Below are positions 44,258 to 54,312 of a stretch of DNA of 62,474 nucleotides, piece after piece. The notes below the pieces were generated by a model. That model saw nothing but the letters and a program-made list of their open reading frames with translations, ran no database searches and was not told the origin of the DNA. Made by a program: the position numbers and the translations under genes. Source of the stretch: Leisingera sp. ANG-Vp (GTDB lineage: Bacteria > Pseudomonadota > Alphaproteobacteria > Rhodobacterales > Rhodobacteraceae); assembly GCF_000813725.1 (NCBI RefSeq), contig NZ_JWLD01000026.1, forward strand, positions 1-62,474, written 5' to 3'. Numbering within the stretch: position 1 is the stretch's first letter; each line of letters begins with the position of its first letter.

Positions 44258-46543
44258 ATGAGCCGCTTTGCCGCCCCCATCGCCGAGCAGATCTGGGATA
44301 TGAAATACCGTTTCAAGCAGGCCGACGGCACGCCGATCGACGTGACTGTCGAAGACAGCTGGCGGCGGATTGCCCGGGACCTGGCGCGGGCGGAGAGTGA
44401 TCCGGCGGCCTGGGAAGACAAATTCTTTGGCGCGCTGGAAGATTTCAAATACCTGCCTGCCGGCCGGATCACCGCAGGTGCCGGCACCGCGCGGCAGGTC
44501 ACCCTGTTCAACTGCTTTGTGATGGGCACGGTGCCGGACAGCATGTCGGGCATTTTCGATATGCTGAAAGAAGCGGCGCTGACCATGCAGCAGGGCGGCG
44601 GCATCGGGTATGACTTCTCCACCATTCGGCCGCGCGGCGCCGATGTGAAAGGCGTGGCGGCGGATGCCTCCGGCCCGCTGTCGTTCATGGATGTCTGGGA
44701 CGCGATGTGCCGCACTATCATGTCGGCAGGCTCGCGCCGCGGCGCAATGATGGCGACCATGCGCTGCGACCACCCGGATATCGAGCAGTTCATCACCGCC
44801 AAATCCGACCCGGCGCGCCTGCGGATGTTCAACATGTCGGTGCTGGTCACCGATGATTTCATGGAAGCAGTGAAGGCGGACGGTTCCTGGGAGCTGCAAT
44901 TCGACGGCAAGGTATATCACACTGTTGAAGCGCGCGATCTGTGGAATAAGATCATGCAGGCGACCTATGATTACGCCGAGCCGGGCGTGATCTTCATCGA
45001 CCGTATCAACAAGGCCAACAATCTGAGCTACGTTGAAAACATCTGCGCCACCAACCCTTGCGGCGAGCAGCCGCTGCCTCCCTACGGCGCTTGCCTGCTG
45101 GGCTCGATCAATATGGCGCGGCTGGTAGCGGATCCGTTTGAGAAGGGCGCGCATCTGGACCAGTCCGCAATGCAGGAGCTGGTCGCCACCGCTGTGCGGA
45201 TGATGGACAATGTTGTCGATGTGTCGAAATTCCCGCTGGAAGCGCAGGCACAGGAAGCCAAGAACAAGCGCCGGATCGGCCTGGGTGTCACCGGCCTTGC
45301 TGATGCGCTGCTGATGCTGGGGCTGGAATACGGCTCCGACGAGGCGGCGCGTCAGACCGACGAGTGGCTGCACGGTATCGCTCGCGCCGCTTATCTGGCG
45401 TCGGTGGAGCTTGCCAAGGAGAAGGGCGCCTTCCCGCTGTTTGATGCCGAGGCGTATCTGAACTCCGGAAACATGCTGAACATGGACGACGATGTGCGCG
45501 ACGCCATCCGCGAGCATGGCATCCGCAACGCGCTGCTGACGTCGATCGCACCGACCGGCACCATCTCTCTCTACGCAGGCAATGTGTCTTCAGGCATCGA
45601 GCCGGTGTTTGCCTATGCTTACACCCGCAAGGTTCTGCAGAAAGACGGCTCGCGCACCGAGGAGGAAGTAGTTGACTACGCGGTGCAGATGTACCGCGAG
45701 AAATTCGGCGCCGACGCCAAACTGCCTGACTACTTCGTCAACGCCCAGACCCTGTCCCCCGCGGCCCATGTCAAGATGCAGGCGGCGGCGCAGAAGTGGA
45801 TCGATTCGTCGATCTCCAAGACCATCAACTGCCCGGAAGACATCTCCTTCGATGACTTCAAGGATGTCTACATGCAGGCCTGGGACCAGGGCTGCAAAGG
45901 CTGCACCACCTACCGCCCGAACGACGTGACCGGCTCGGTCCTGTCTGTGAGCGAAAGCGCCGACACTGCGCCGGGCGAGACCGCGCAGGCGCCGCATGAG
46001 AGCGACAGCGCCGAGGTCGTCTACATGTCCGAGCCGCTGGACCGCCCGCAGTCGCTGGAGGGCCATACCTACAAGCTGAAGTGGCCGGACAGCGAGCACG
46101 CGATCTACCTCACCATCAACGACATCATCATCAACGGCCACCGCCGTCCGTTCGAGGTGTTCATCAATTCCAAGAACATGGAGCATTACGCCTGGACGCT
46201 GGCGCTGACACGGATGATCTCGGCCGTGTTCCGCCGCGGCGGCGATGTTTCCTTTGTGGTGGAAGAGCTGAAAGCGGTGTTCGACCCGCGCGGCGGTGCC
46301 TGGGTGCAGGGCAAATACATCCCCTCGATCCTAGCGGCGATCGGCGGCGTGATCGAGACCCATATGGTCAAGACAGGCTTCCTGGAAGGCGAAGGCATGG
46401 GCCTGAAGTCCGATCCGCAGGCGGAGGTGGTGAACCTGAACGCCCCGCGCGGCAAGGCCTGCCCCAGCTGCGGCCAGTTCGACATGCAGATGGTCGAAGG
46501 CTGCATGACCTGCCGCAGCTGCGGCCACAGCAAGTGCGGGTGA
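44258..46543 (+). CDS. nrdJ: adenosylcobalamin-dependent ribonucleotide reductase (class II)
   Basis: The 761-residue enzyme reduces ribonucleotides to deoxyribonucleotides using adenosylcobalamin, independent of oxygen. Active-site cysteines lie in LFNCFVMGTV and in ENICATNPCGEQPLPPYG. Substrate and structural motifs include QQGGGIGYDFSTIRP and SIAPTGTISLYAGNVSSGIEPVF (here split by two turns). The C-terminal tail CPSCGQFDMQMVEGCMTCRSCGHSKCG-like region carries six cysteines for zinc binding and re-reduction. ATG 44258 follows AAAGGACCACGAC; upstream codons in frame are ignored. DnaA boxes lie in the promoter. Confidence 0.96.
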   Translation: MSRFAAPIAEQIWDMKYRFKQADGTPIDVTVEDSWRRIARDLARAESDPAAWEDKFFGALEDFKYLPAGRITAGAGTARQVTLFNCFVMGTVPDSMSGIFDMLKEAALTMQQGGGIGYDFSTIRPRGADVKGVAADASGPLSFMDVWDAMCRTIMSAGSRRGAMMATMRCDHPDIEQFITAKSDPARLRMFNMSVLVTDDFMEAVKADGSWELQFDGKVYHTVEARDLWNKIMQATYDYAEPGVIFIDRINKANNLSYVENICATNPCGEQPLPPYGACLLGSINMARLVADPFEKGAHLDQSAMQELVATAVRMMDNVVDVSKFPLEAQAQEAKNKRRIGLGVTGLADALLMLGLEYGSDEAARQTDEWLHGIARAAYLASVELAKEKGAFPLFDAEAYLNSGNMLNMDDDVRDAIREHGIRNALLTSIAPTGTISLYAGNVSSGIEPVFAYAYTRKVLQKDGSRTEEEVVDYAVQMYREKFGADAKLPDYFVNAQTLSPAAHVKMQAAAQKWIDSSISKTINCPEDISFDDFKDVYMQAWDQGCKGCTTYRPNDVTGSVLSVSESADTAPGETAQAPHESDSAEVVYMSEPLDRPQSLEGHTYKLKWPDSEHAIYLTINDIIINGHRRPFEVFINSKNMEHYAWTLALTRMISAVFRRGGDVSFVVEELKAVFDPRGGAWVQGKYIPSILAAIGGVIETHMVKTGFLEGEGMGLKSDPQAEVVNLNAPRGKACPSCGQFDMQMVEGCMTCRSCGHSKCG

Positions 46544-46544
46544 G

Positions 46545-46562
46545 CTGTCACTGACAGTTTTT
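46545..46562 (+). terminator. short intrinsic terminator of nrdJ
   Basis: CTGTC-act-GACAG followed by TTTTT, directly at the nrdJ stop codon. Confidence 0.65.
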
Positions 46563-46638
46563 GTGCCGGGCACACCATGCCTTTCCGGAAATCAAACCAT
46601 CCGGTTTCCAGGCTGAAAAATGAGCCATAAAAACAAGA

Positions 46639-46657
46639 GCGGAGCACAATGCTCCGC
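46639..46657. terminator. hairpin in the nrdJ-cassette spacer
   Basis: GCGGAGCA-caa-TGCTCCGC, a perfect 8-bp stem. On the minus strand it is followed by TCTTGTTTTTA, on the plus strand by CCTTTGC. It may terminate minus-strand transcription or back up nrdJ termination. Confidence 0.55.
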
Positions 46658-47349
46658 CCTTTGCTGTTCAAGTGCGGACATTGGCCTAAGGTCCTACGTA
46701 CCGGCTCTTTCTCGCGCAGATAGCGGTTGCCATAGTTTGCTCCTACCGGTGAGAACGGTTCGATCACCCGGGCTCGAACCTCGGCGCTGATTACCCAGGT
46801 CTCCTGCATGTGAGCCCGGAGTATGTTCCGAAAAAGCGCGAAGTCAGGGTTGCCGCGATATTGGAACCCGGGGCCTTTCATACCGCAACGGGAAGGTTTG
46901 CTTGGGGCCGAAACGCAAAGGATTTGCTGTCATCTGGTGTGTTCAAAGGGGATCGCGGATCGCCTGCCCGCCGTCCTTCGCACTTCTGGCAGAGAAACCA
47001 TCAATTTCCCATGTTGCGGCCTGTTAGGGCAATTTCATGATGCGGTGCAAGCGTGTTGCCCAGCCCTCTGCCGCAGGGGAATGTAACAAAACACACGCAT
47101 TCGTAGAGGAACGTTAATTGCGACAACTTCTTGTTCTGTTTTAAGCCTCGGACAAGGGGAACTCCGTGGAGCCGGAGTTCATCAACTCCGAAAGGTGCCG
47201 GACGCATGAAACACTAGATCTCAGCTAGCACCGCTTCCGAACCAGGAAGCTCTGCACGCACCGTTGATTTCAATTTGCCAGCGCAATCTGCAGTGGAAGG
47301 CCTGCCTGTGGCCGCCCGTGGAGCTGCCTATACTTGACCGGATCACCAA

Positions 47350-49989
47350 ATGCCTGAAAACACGGAATACTCTGTTCACCTGAGCTGGGCGCATGAGGTT
47401 TACCGCGCCCTTGGCTGGACGCTGGAAGAGATTGACGCCGCCGAGGCGGCCCACGACCTGCAGCAAAATGGCGCTGTTACGGGCGGCAGTGCCCAGGCGG
47501 AACGGCAGGCCGTTGCCGGAACCGTGGCACAGGACATCCATGACAGCTTGCAGGGTGATACAACCGAAACGGACCTGAGCGAACTGGCTGCTGATCTTGC
47601 CGAACGCGGCGGGTTTGAGGAGACTGGCGATCATCAGCTGGCAGAACTGCTGGAGCGGCTGCTGGCGCGGGTCCGATCCGAGTTGCAGGCCGAACAGGCA
47701 CAGGTATCCTCCTTGGAGGAGGGAACGGAGGCAAGACCTGCCTTGGTGCAATCGGCAGCCCGGATCAGCCGCCTGCTGGAAAAGGCGGAGGCCGAAGGCA
47801 AGCTGGGCCGTTTCGATCCCGCGCAGGCCACCTTGGCCGAGGCCGAAGCCGCCCTTGGCGATCTGCGGGCGCTGCGCCTGTCGGTGCCGGCGCAGGATGC
47901 GCCGGCAGAGCCCGGTCCGGCGGTGCGCGCGCTTTGCGATGATGCGGACAAGGGCGCGTCTGCCTTGAGCGATGCCGGCTTCGGCGGTCCGGCGCGCGCG
48001 CTGGCCGCGGCGCGCGACGGCCTGCTTGCAGCACATTGCGCTGATGACGACCCGGCCTGGAAGTCGCTGCAGAAGGAAGCAGCGCTCGCGGTCAAATCGG
48101 CGGGCAAGTTCCGCTCCCTGGCGGCCCGGATCGGGGCATTTTGCACCAGCCTCAGCAATGAAGGCCTGGGAGACACCGCAGACAGTCTGCGCGACGATTT
48201 GGAAGAGATCCGCAACAGCACTGCGCGCTCGGTCATGGGCAGTTTCGGCGTGCTGGTTCAGCTTGATGCCCAGGCGGCGCAGAAGGACAAGTATGCCAAG
48301 CGCCAGGAGTGGACCGAAGCCGAATTCACCGAACGTTCCGAGGCCTTGCGGGATGCATTGAAAACTTTGTTCCGGACCGATGCGGAGGGCAGCATCCTGA
48401 CCCGCAAAGACGACAGCCGGGTGGAGAAACGGGCCGGTGACGTGGCGGGGCTGGACCATGACGTCTATGTGCAGATCCCGCGCCGCGCGGATAAGAAGAT
48501 CCCCCGCGCCACAATGGAAGCGCTGCTGGAAACCGTGACTTTCCTGGACGGTCTACGGGACGCAGGCGTGGCAGGGGTGGAAGACATCGCAGCGGAAGAA
48601 TTGCTCAAGGCCGAAGAGCTTCTGAAAGGTATTCAGGGCCAGACCAGTGAATACGAGCAGATGAAGAAGGGTTTGGCCAAGCTGGCAGAGAAAGTAGCCA
48701 AACTGGGAACCGGCAGCACCAAAGGCTATTACATCGAAGAACGCCTGCGCCTGACCGGAGAAATAGAGACGCTGTCCACCGCCTATTTGACCACCAACAT
48801 CAATCAGGCCCTGCGGCAGCTGACAGAGCTTGAAACCGGCCGCTACAAACCGCTCAAGAAGGATGCTGTGCTGGCGGTTGAAAAGCGCAAGCAGTTCGAC
48901 AAACACGCGGCCAAGGCGGATCCGTTGTTTGACGGCATTGCCAGAGCCATGGCGGACCTTGGTCATGCGGACGGGCTGCTGCAGTCCCTGGTTGACGCCG
49001 GATTGCTGGACAAGGAAGCCACCCGCTACAGCGGCGACCTGAGCCGCGCGCGTGATGAGGCGGTTCGGCTGGCAGATAATGCGGTCACCCACGAAGAGCT
49101 GACCGAGGCGGTTCTGAAAATCAGCAGTGTCGTTAGCAATTCCGAGCGGCAGCTGGCTGAACTGAAGGAATACGCAAAAATGAGCGCCGGAGACAGCGGT
49201 ACCAGTGATGCGCTGGAGACCTATTTCGGCAGAATGATCGAAGACTACAAAACGGGCCGGGACCGCTTCGAGCAGCAGCAGAAAGATGCCAGCGCGTTTG
49301 CAGCGGCAATGAAGCCGATGGTGCAGGAGCTGGAGGCGATGCTGCGCGGTAAATTCGATCTGAAACGAGTCCAGGACAAAAGCCGCGGTTTCAAGCGTGC
49401 GGATGCCGACAGTGTTGACCATGGCCGGCTGCGGGAGCTGGTGGCCGAGCTGCAGCTGTTGAAGAAGGAAAGCGCAGCCAGCCACAGCCACGCAGAGAAC
49501 ATGGACCGGCTGGCAGCAGTGGGCGAGTCCCTGGCTGCGATCCGCGGCGAGATCACTGGTTTCCGCGAGGACGTGGCCAAAAAGCTGCGCCTTTTCAGTG
49601 CCAATTGCACCGCACGGCTGAAACAGGCCGAAACTTATATCAGCGGGCAATTCGCTGCAGCCGTCGCCAAGGAGCAAGGAGACGGGCAGAACGTGCTGGA
49701 CGCCGCGGCTCTGCAAAGCTTCCTGGACACTGTCGCCGCGCCGCTGGCGCTGGACGGGCTGGACACGCAGGTGGAGGTCATCGCCGATGCCAAGAAGCCG
49801 CTGGAAGAGCGCAAGGCGGCGCGTGAAAAAGCGCTGCGCCTGGTGCGGCCGGTTCTGGCTGCGTTGGAAGGCAACCCTGCTGTGAAGCATTACCTTGCGC
49901 ATCCTTTCAGCCCGCCTCCCAAAGATCTGCGCATGGCGCAGACGGAACTCACCCAGCTTGAACTGCGGCTGCTGCAGCTCGCCTCCTGA
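47350..49989 (+). CDS. large helical/coiled-coil protein, first gene of caspase cassette
   Basis: An 879-residue, mostly helical and acidic protein with no signal peptide or membrane segment, so probably cytoplasmic. A compact start (NTEYSVHLSWAHEVYRALGWTLEEIDAAE) precedes long Ala/Glu/Leu/Lys helices. The heptad-like stretches include ELLERLLARVRSELQAEQAQV and LLEKAEAEGKLGRFDPAQATLAEAEAAL. A possible globular part occurs near 355-390 (TRKDDSRVEKRAGDVAGLDHDVYVQIP). No nuclease, ATPase or other catalytic motif was found and I recognise no family. The ribosome-binding site is weak. It is followed after 43 bp by the second large gene. A scaffold or structural role is inferred from composition only. 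Confidence 0.85.
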   Translation: MPENTEYSVHLSWAHEVYRALGWTLEEIDAAEAAHDLQQNGAVTGGSAQAERQAVAGTVAQDIHDSLQGDTTETDLSELAADLAERGGFEETGDHQLAELLERLLARVRSELQAEQAQVSSLEEGTEARPALVQSAARISRLLEKAEAEGKLGRFDPAQATLAEAEAALGDLRALRLSVPAQDAPAEPGPAVRALCDDADKGASALSDAGFGGPARALAAARDGLLAAHCADDDPAWKSLQKEAALAVKSAGKFRSLAARIGAFCTSLSNEGLGDTADSLRDDLEEIRNSTARSVMGSFGVLVQLDAQAAQKDKYAKRQEWTEAEFTERSEALRDALKTLFRTDAEGSILTRKDDSRVEKRAGDVAGLDHDVYVQIPRRADKKIPRATMEALLETVTFLDGLRDAGVAGVEDIAAEELLKAEELLKGIQGQTSEYEQMKKGLAKLAEKVAKLGTGSTKGYYIEERLRLTGEIETLSTAYLTTNINQALRQLTELETGRYKPLKKDAVLAVEKRKQFDKHAAKADPLFDGIARAMADLGHADGLLQSLVDAGLLDKEATRYSGDLSRARDEAVRLADNAVTHEELTEAVLKISSVVSNSERQLAELKEYAKMSAGDSGTSDALETYFGRMIEDYKTGRDRFEQQQKDASAFAAAMKPMVQELEAMLRGKFDLKRVQDKSRGFKRADADSVDHGRLRELVAELQLLKKESAASHSHAENMDRLAAVGESLAAIRGEITGFREDVAKKLRLFSANCTARLKQAETYISGQFAAAVAKEQGDGQNVLDAAALQSFLDTVAAPLALDGLDTQVEVIADAKKPLEERKAAREKALRLVRPVLAALEGNPAVKHYLAHPFSPPPKDLRMAQTELTQLELRLLQLAS

Positions 49990-50032
49990 TACCAGCGAAG
50001 CTCCGGCCTTGAAGCCGGAAGAAGGAATTGAA

Positions 50033-53000
50033 ATGGCATATACCGGCAAGCAGATCGAATGGCTCGAAACAGCCCAGGGCGGGGCTGCGGATTTTGCCGC
50101 CGCTGAACAGAAGGCGCAGAAAAAATCCGCCAAGCTCACAGGTATTCTGGACCAGCTGGAAGCGGACAAGGAGTTCATCGCCGGTGCGCAGCAGTTTCAG
50201 GTGGCACTGGCCCGCAACAGCTCCATCTTCAAGCTGCCTGGCAGCGGCAAGATGAAGTGGATGACCGGCGATATGAAGTCCGAGGTCGACACCTATGCGG
50301 ACATCTCGCACACCACCAAAATTGATGCGGAGGATTTGAAAAACCTGCACGAAGCCATGGCCAAGATCCTGGAGCGCCAGGACGAAATGCTGGTGGAGGA
50401 AGACGGCAAGCGCGTGTTCACCGATAGGGAGATCATGCAGGAACTTTGGACACCGCTGGTGCGTGAGGGCGTGATCCCGGCGAACCTGGTTCCGGACCGC
50501 TTCAGCGACTTCAAGCATATGTTCGACGGTGCGTCGAAGATCTATGAGGACAAGCTGGCGGAGCATAGCGCCGGAGCGTCCAAGTATGAAGCTGTGCTGG
50601 AGGGGATCGGAATTGCCAAGGACACAGTGGCGCTGGCAACCAGCATCGCCTCTGCAGGGATTACTTTTGGCAATCTGGACACTGCCGGCCGCAGCGTCGA
50701 GGAAACCCGCAACATCCAGGCCAAACAGGAAGTGCTGGGCGCCCGCCAGGGCGCCGCATTGGAGGAGGCCCGCACGGGGCTGAACCTGCCGGATGACGCC
50801 TCTACTGCTCAGGTTCTGGAGGCGGCGGCCGCCAGCAGCTCCCACAAGCATCTGGTTGCAGAATACAACAACCTGGATGCAGCGATCGGCGGCTTGTCGG
50901 ATCAGCTGTTCTCTGATCCGCGCTGGGTGGCCGAGCAGCGGGCGCTGCTGACGGCGTCTTCAGGACTGCTGTCGACCGGGCTGACGATCACCGAAAAGGG
51001 GATCAAATACGGCGAGGACGAAGACAAGACCAAAACCAAGACGCTGCAGTTTGCGTTGCAGACCAGCGATGCAGTGGCCAGCAACATTGTCGCTTCCGCC
51101 CTTAGCGCAGCCGGCTTGTCTGACCGTCAGCGCAACCAGGAAAGCGGCGGTTCCTTCGACCACCGCCAGGGGTTCGCCTCCGGCGGTGCAGTGCTGGATG
51201 CGCTGATCCAGGGCAACCGGCTCGCCGAGAAAATCGTGGCGGCGACCCAGGCCAAGACGCCGGAGGAGCGGGAGAAAGCGATCCTGACCATTGCCGCTTC
51301 GCTTGGGGATACATTTGCCGCGATGGCCGCCTCGACAACCCAGACCGTGGGCAATGTCAGCAGCGGTAATCCGGATAACCCGGTGACCGAACATACCGAT
51401 GAAAGCGTCGAAGGACGCGAACGCCCCGGCCTCTGGGCCGAGCATCCCGGCACTTCGGAACTGTTTGCCGAAGGCATCCGGGGTGTCTTTGTCCTGGGTC
51501 TCAACGTCCGCGGTGCTGCCAAGGCGCTGAAATCCGATCCCCCGGACATGACGGCCTTTGTCACCTCGCTGACCGCGGGACTGGCGCATCTGGGCACCGC
51601 TGCTGCGACCGGTGCAGGGCAGGACAGCCTGTTCACCAAGGAAACCTTGCTGAGCGAAGAGGAATCTGAAGAGCTGTCGAAGCTCAGCACAGAGGATCTG
51701 CTCCAGCGCCGGATCGAGCTGTCCGGATCGAACTTTTCGCGCACCGAAAGCGAGATGGGGCTCGCGGCCTTTGGCCACGCCGGGTATCTGGCGGATGTGA
51801 ACGCCGCAATCCGTTCAATTGTTGAAGGCCTGCAAGAAGCCGAGAAAGCGAAGGAAGACAGTGACGCAGTCAAGGCCAATACTCAGGCGGCGCTGGACAA
51901 GATCGAGCAGGAGAAAACCAGTGCGGCGCTGGATGAACTGAAGAAAAAACTGAGCGATCCCGAGGCGCGCGAGGCTTTTCTAGCGCAGATCAAGGCGGAG
52001 TCGGACGAGGAAATGATGCGGCTGGAGCAGGTCATCGAGGCCGCCAAGCCGCCTGCAAACCCGGATGACCCTGATGCGGTCAAGAAATCTGTGGCAGCCG
52101 TCGACGCGCTGATTGCGGATATCAAGGCTTCGGAAATGAAGCTCAAGCTGATCGAGACCATCGCCAAGGGCGGCACCAAGGTGCTGACCCGTATTTTCCC
52201 GGTGACAGGGCTCGCTGATGCACTGCGCCAGCTTGGTTCGGACGCGGTGGCACTGGCCCGCAAATCCGCCGAGGTGGACAAATGGCGCAAGAACGCTGCG
52301 CTGGCGGCCAGCAGCAATTCGATCTATGCAACGGCCATCAACGAGCGGCTTTACAATGCCGGGGTGCAGGTCAGCCAGCAGACTTTCAACACGTTCTTCT
52401 CGATTCTGGGCGTCGCCGCGGAATCGGCGCGGCTGGCTGATGCCACCGGTGCGGCTACCGGCATCAGCGCAGGCACCTCCATGGCCAAGGCGCTGACCGA
52501 TTTCGGCTATAAGATGCATGGCCGCGCCCGCATCGCCAATGGCTGGAAGAAGTACCTGGAAGCGCGGAAGAACCCGGCCAACCGCAAGGCGGCCCGGGCG
52601 GCGATCTCGGGCAACTCGACGCTGGCGAAATGCGTGCTGGCCTTTGGCATCGTCGAGGACAGGGATCCGGTGGCCCGCCAGGTAGCCCGCAACTGCGGCC
52701 TGACGCCCACCGTGCTGGCTTCGGACAGCGAGGTCTGCGCGGCAGTGGTGAAATACTTCGAAACCCTCTACAGCGACGACCCGGTGGTGCTGCGCCGGGT
52801 CCCGAAGAATGAGGACTGGCACCCGGGCCTTCCGGATCTGACGCTGAAATCCTGGATAACGTTCAAACGGGCGGCGGCGGATCATGCCTATCCGCGTCTG
52901 TCCAAGGACAGCTGCCTGACGCCCGAAGCGGATGCCGCTCTCAAATCCTTGCATCAGCTGTGCAGTGGCGACCCCTTCGGCTATCCCGCGGCCCGCGATG

Positions 53001-53233
53001 CTGTGACAGCTAGCAATCCCGAAGGTCCGGCGGCCTTCTGCCGCGAGGTCAGCAGCCAGCTGGAAGCGCTGATCAAGGCACTGAATGGCTACCGCCCCAA
53101 AACATCCGAACCGGAAAACCCGAAAGATCAGAAATGGACCGCCGGGATGCCGCACCATGAAATGGCGGCGGTTGCAGATGCCATGGCGGCGCAAGCCGAG
53201 CTGATCCTGCGCGACGTGCAGCTGGACCTGTAA
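50033..53233 (+). CDS. very large helical protein, second gene of caspase cassette
   Basis: A 1066-residue protein without signal peptide. The N-terminal 190 residues contain a distinctive block (MKWMTGDMKSEVDTYADISH, then VFTDREIMQELWTPLVREGV and IPANLVPDRFSDFKHMFDGA) that looks like a conserved domain. The middle alternates Ala/Gly/Ser-rich hydrophobic helices (IGIAKDTVALATSIASAGIT; EGIRGVFVLGLNVRGAAKAL) with charged coiled coils (about 620-720). The end has several cysteines. The hydrophobic helices could insert in or pack on a membrane. No catalytic motif recognised. AGAAGGA precedes the ATG; the open frame further upstream overlaps gene 1 and is ignored. Confidence 0.85.
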   Translation: MAYTGKQIEWLETAQGGAADFAAAEQKAQKKSAKLTGILDQLEADKEFIAGAQQFQVALARNSSIFKLPGSGKMKWMTGDMKSEVDTYADISHTTKIDAEDLKNLHEAMAKILERQDEMLVEEDGKRVFTDREIMQELWTPLVREGVIPANLVPDRFSDFKHMFDGASKIYEDKLAEHSAGASKYEAVLEGIGIAKDTVALATSIASAGITFGNLDTAGRSVEETRNIQAKQEVLGARQGAALEEARTGLNLPDDASTAQVLEAAAASSSHKHLVAEYNNLDAAIGGLSDQLFSDPRWVAEQRALLTASSGLLSTGLTITEKGIKYGEDEDKTKTKTLQFALQTSDAVASNIVASALSAAGLSDRQRNQESGGSFDHRQGFASGGAVLDALIQGNRLAEKIVAATQAKTPEEREKAILTIAASLGDTFAAMAASTTQTVGNVSSGNPDNPVTEHTDESVEGRERPGLWAEHPGTSELFAEGIRGVFVLGLNVRGAAKALKSDPPDMTAFVTSLTAGLAHLGTAAATGAGQDSLFTKETLLSEEESEELSKLSTEDLLQRRIELSGSNFSRTESEMGLAAFGHAGYLADVNAAIRSIVEGLQEAEKAKEDSDAVKANTQAALDKIEQEKTSAALDELKKKLSDPEAREAFLAQIKAESDEEMMRLEQVIEAAKPPANPDDPDAVKKSVAAVDALIADIKASEMKLKLIETIAKGGTKVLTRIFPVTGLADALRQLGSDAVALARKSAEVDKWRKNAALAASSNSIYATAINERLYNAGVQVSQQTFNTFFSILGVAAESARLADATGAATGISAGTSMAKALTDFGYKMHGRARIANGWKKYLEARKNPANRKAARAAISGNSTLAKCVLAFGIVEDRDPVARQVARNCGLTPTVLASDSEVCAAVVKYFETLYSDDPVVLRRVPKNEDWHPGLPDLTLKSWITFKRAAADHAYPRLSKDSCLTPEADAALKSLHQLCSGDPFGYPAARDAVTASNPEGPAAFCREVSSQLEALIKALNGYRPKTSEPENPKDQKWTAGMPHHEMAAVADAMAAQAELILRDVQLDL

Positions 53234-53283
53234 CCAACCGCCAGGGCTCCCACGCAGGGCTGCCGCAGATATGGAGAGGTAAA

Positions 53284-54312
53284 ATGGACGCTGAAAAGAT
53301 CAAAGAGCTGGAAACAGATCTGAACCTGGCCAAAACCAAGACGCTGAACTTCGCTTTTGCTGCCGCGGCAGGCAAGAAGGAAGACGCCTGCCTGCTGCAC
53401 AAAACCAGGGGGGCAGACAAACTGCGCCTGGCTGTCAAGCGCGAGGCTGGCGGTACAAAGATCATCAGCGGTCTGGCCAATGTTAAGGGGCCTCTGCTGA
53501 GCGTTACGTGCACGGAGCTCCCCGGAAAGAAAGTGGTGAAGCTTCTGCGCGATTTCCTGCGCAAGAATACGAAACTCAGCAAAGTGCAAGTCTTCGACGA
53601 GAGCGGCGCGCTGGTGATCAGCGACGAGGCGCTGGATTTGGACGACGACGCGCCGGCCCCGCCTATGGCGGGTGCCGAAGCGGACCCCGAGCTGGCCGAT
53701 CTGAAGCAGAAGTTCACCGCGCTGGTGCGCCGGGCCAAGAGTGCTATCAAACAGGATCCAAGCCGGAACGAGGAACTGTCCGCCCAGGCAAGCACCATTG
53801 GAAAATTGCTGGAACAAGGCAGCACCGCTCAGGCGCGCGAGGCCATGGTCAAGCTGCTGGCAGCACTCCAGCAACCGGCAGGTGCGGAACAATCCGCCTC
53901 GAACGGTGAAGCCAAGGGGGTTGCCGCCTCGATCAAGAAGCTGCTGACGCTGCGCACCGAGGTAGAGGCGGAATATGCACGGCTGCTGGCGGAGCTTTCT
54001 AAGCACAACGATGAACGGTTGCGCCGGATTTCCTCTGACGGCCACACAAAGGTCTTTGGCGGCTCGGGCGGGCTGCTGGACGGGCTGGACACGGCGCTTT
54101 TTGATGCGGTCAAGGCCTGGGGCAGCGCCGAGGGGGCAGACAGGCAAAAGGCGGCGCAGGACGTCAGGCAATGTGCGGACCGGCTGTCCGCGCATCTGGA
54201 AGCAAACAGGTTTATCAGCTTGATGGAAAACAACCCTCTGGGAGTTGCGGTGCAGATTAGCAAACCGCTGAAAGAAGCCTTGAGCGAGATCAGCCGCCAG
54301 ACTGCCGCCTGA
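53284..54312 (+). CDS. third protein of caspase cassette, small globular domain plus helices
   Basis: A 342-residue cytoplasmic protein. Residues about 15-110 look like one alpha/beta domain (NFAFAAAAGKKEDACLLHK, GTKIISGLANVKGPLLSVTCTE, PGKKVVKLLRDFLRKNTK). I have an impression that this occurs in other multi-gene bacterial clusters, but I cannot name it. An acidic Pro-rich linker (LDLDDDAPAPPMAGAEADPE) and a helical C-terminal half follow. GGAGAGGT lies before the ATG. Its stop codon lies in the loop of a 10-bp hairpin that precedes the caspase gene. Confidence 0.85.
   Translation: MDAEKIKELETDLNLAKTKTLNFAFAAAAGKKEDACLLHKTRGADKLRLAVKREAGGTKIISGLANVKGPLLSVTCTELPGKKVVKLLRDFLRKNTKLSKVQVFDESGALVISDEALDLDDDAPAPPMAGAEADPELADLKQKFTALVRRAKSAIKQDPSRNEELSAQASTIGKLLEQGSTAQAREAMVKLLAALQQPAGAEQSASNGEAKGVAASIKKLLTLRTEVEAEYARLLAELSKHNDERLRRISSDGHTKVFGGSGGLLDGLDTALFDAVKAWGSAEGADRQKAAQDVRQCADRLSAHLEANRFISLMENNPLGVAVQISKPLKEALSEISRQTAA

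Larger units (their letters stand above)
46544..47349. other. 806-bp spacer before the caspase cassette
   Basis: After the nrdJ terminator there is a hairpin GCGGAGCA-caa-TGCTCCGC (46639-46657) with T-rich flanks. The next 500 bp carry no gene I can support; a minus-strand frame from 46881 reads through the hairpin and into nrdJ antisense. The segment 47080-47220 is AT-richer and probably holds the promoter of the cassette, with TATACT at 47329 as a possible -10. Confidence 0.5.

Noticed and set aside
46744-46800. A tRNA-like T-loop (GGTTCGAGCCC) on the minus strand in the nrdJ-cassette spacer.
   Set aside because: The stem has mismatches, there is no acceptor stem, anticodon arm or CCA end at the right distance.
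46186-46881. A long minus-strand open frame running from the spacer into nrdJ antisense.
   Set aside because: It reads through a terminator-like hairpin and then is the shadow of nrdJ; no ribosome-binding site or recognisable protein.
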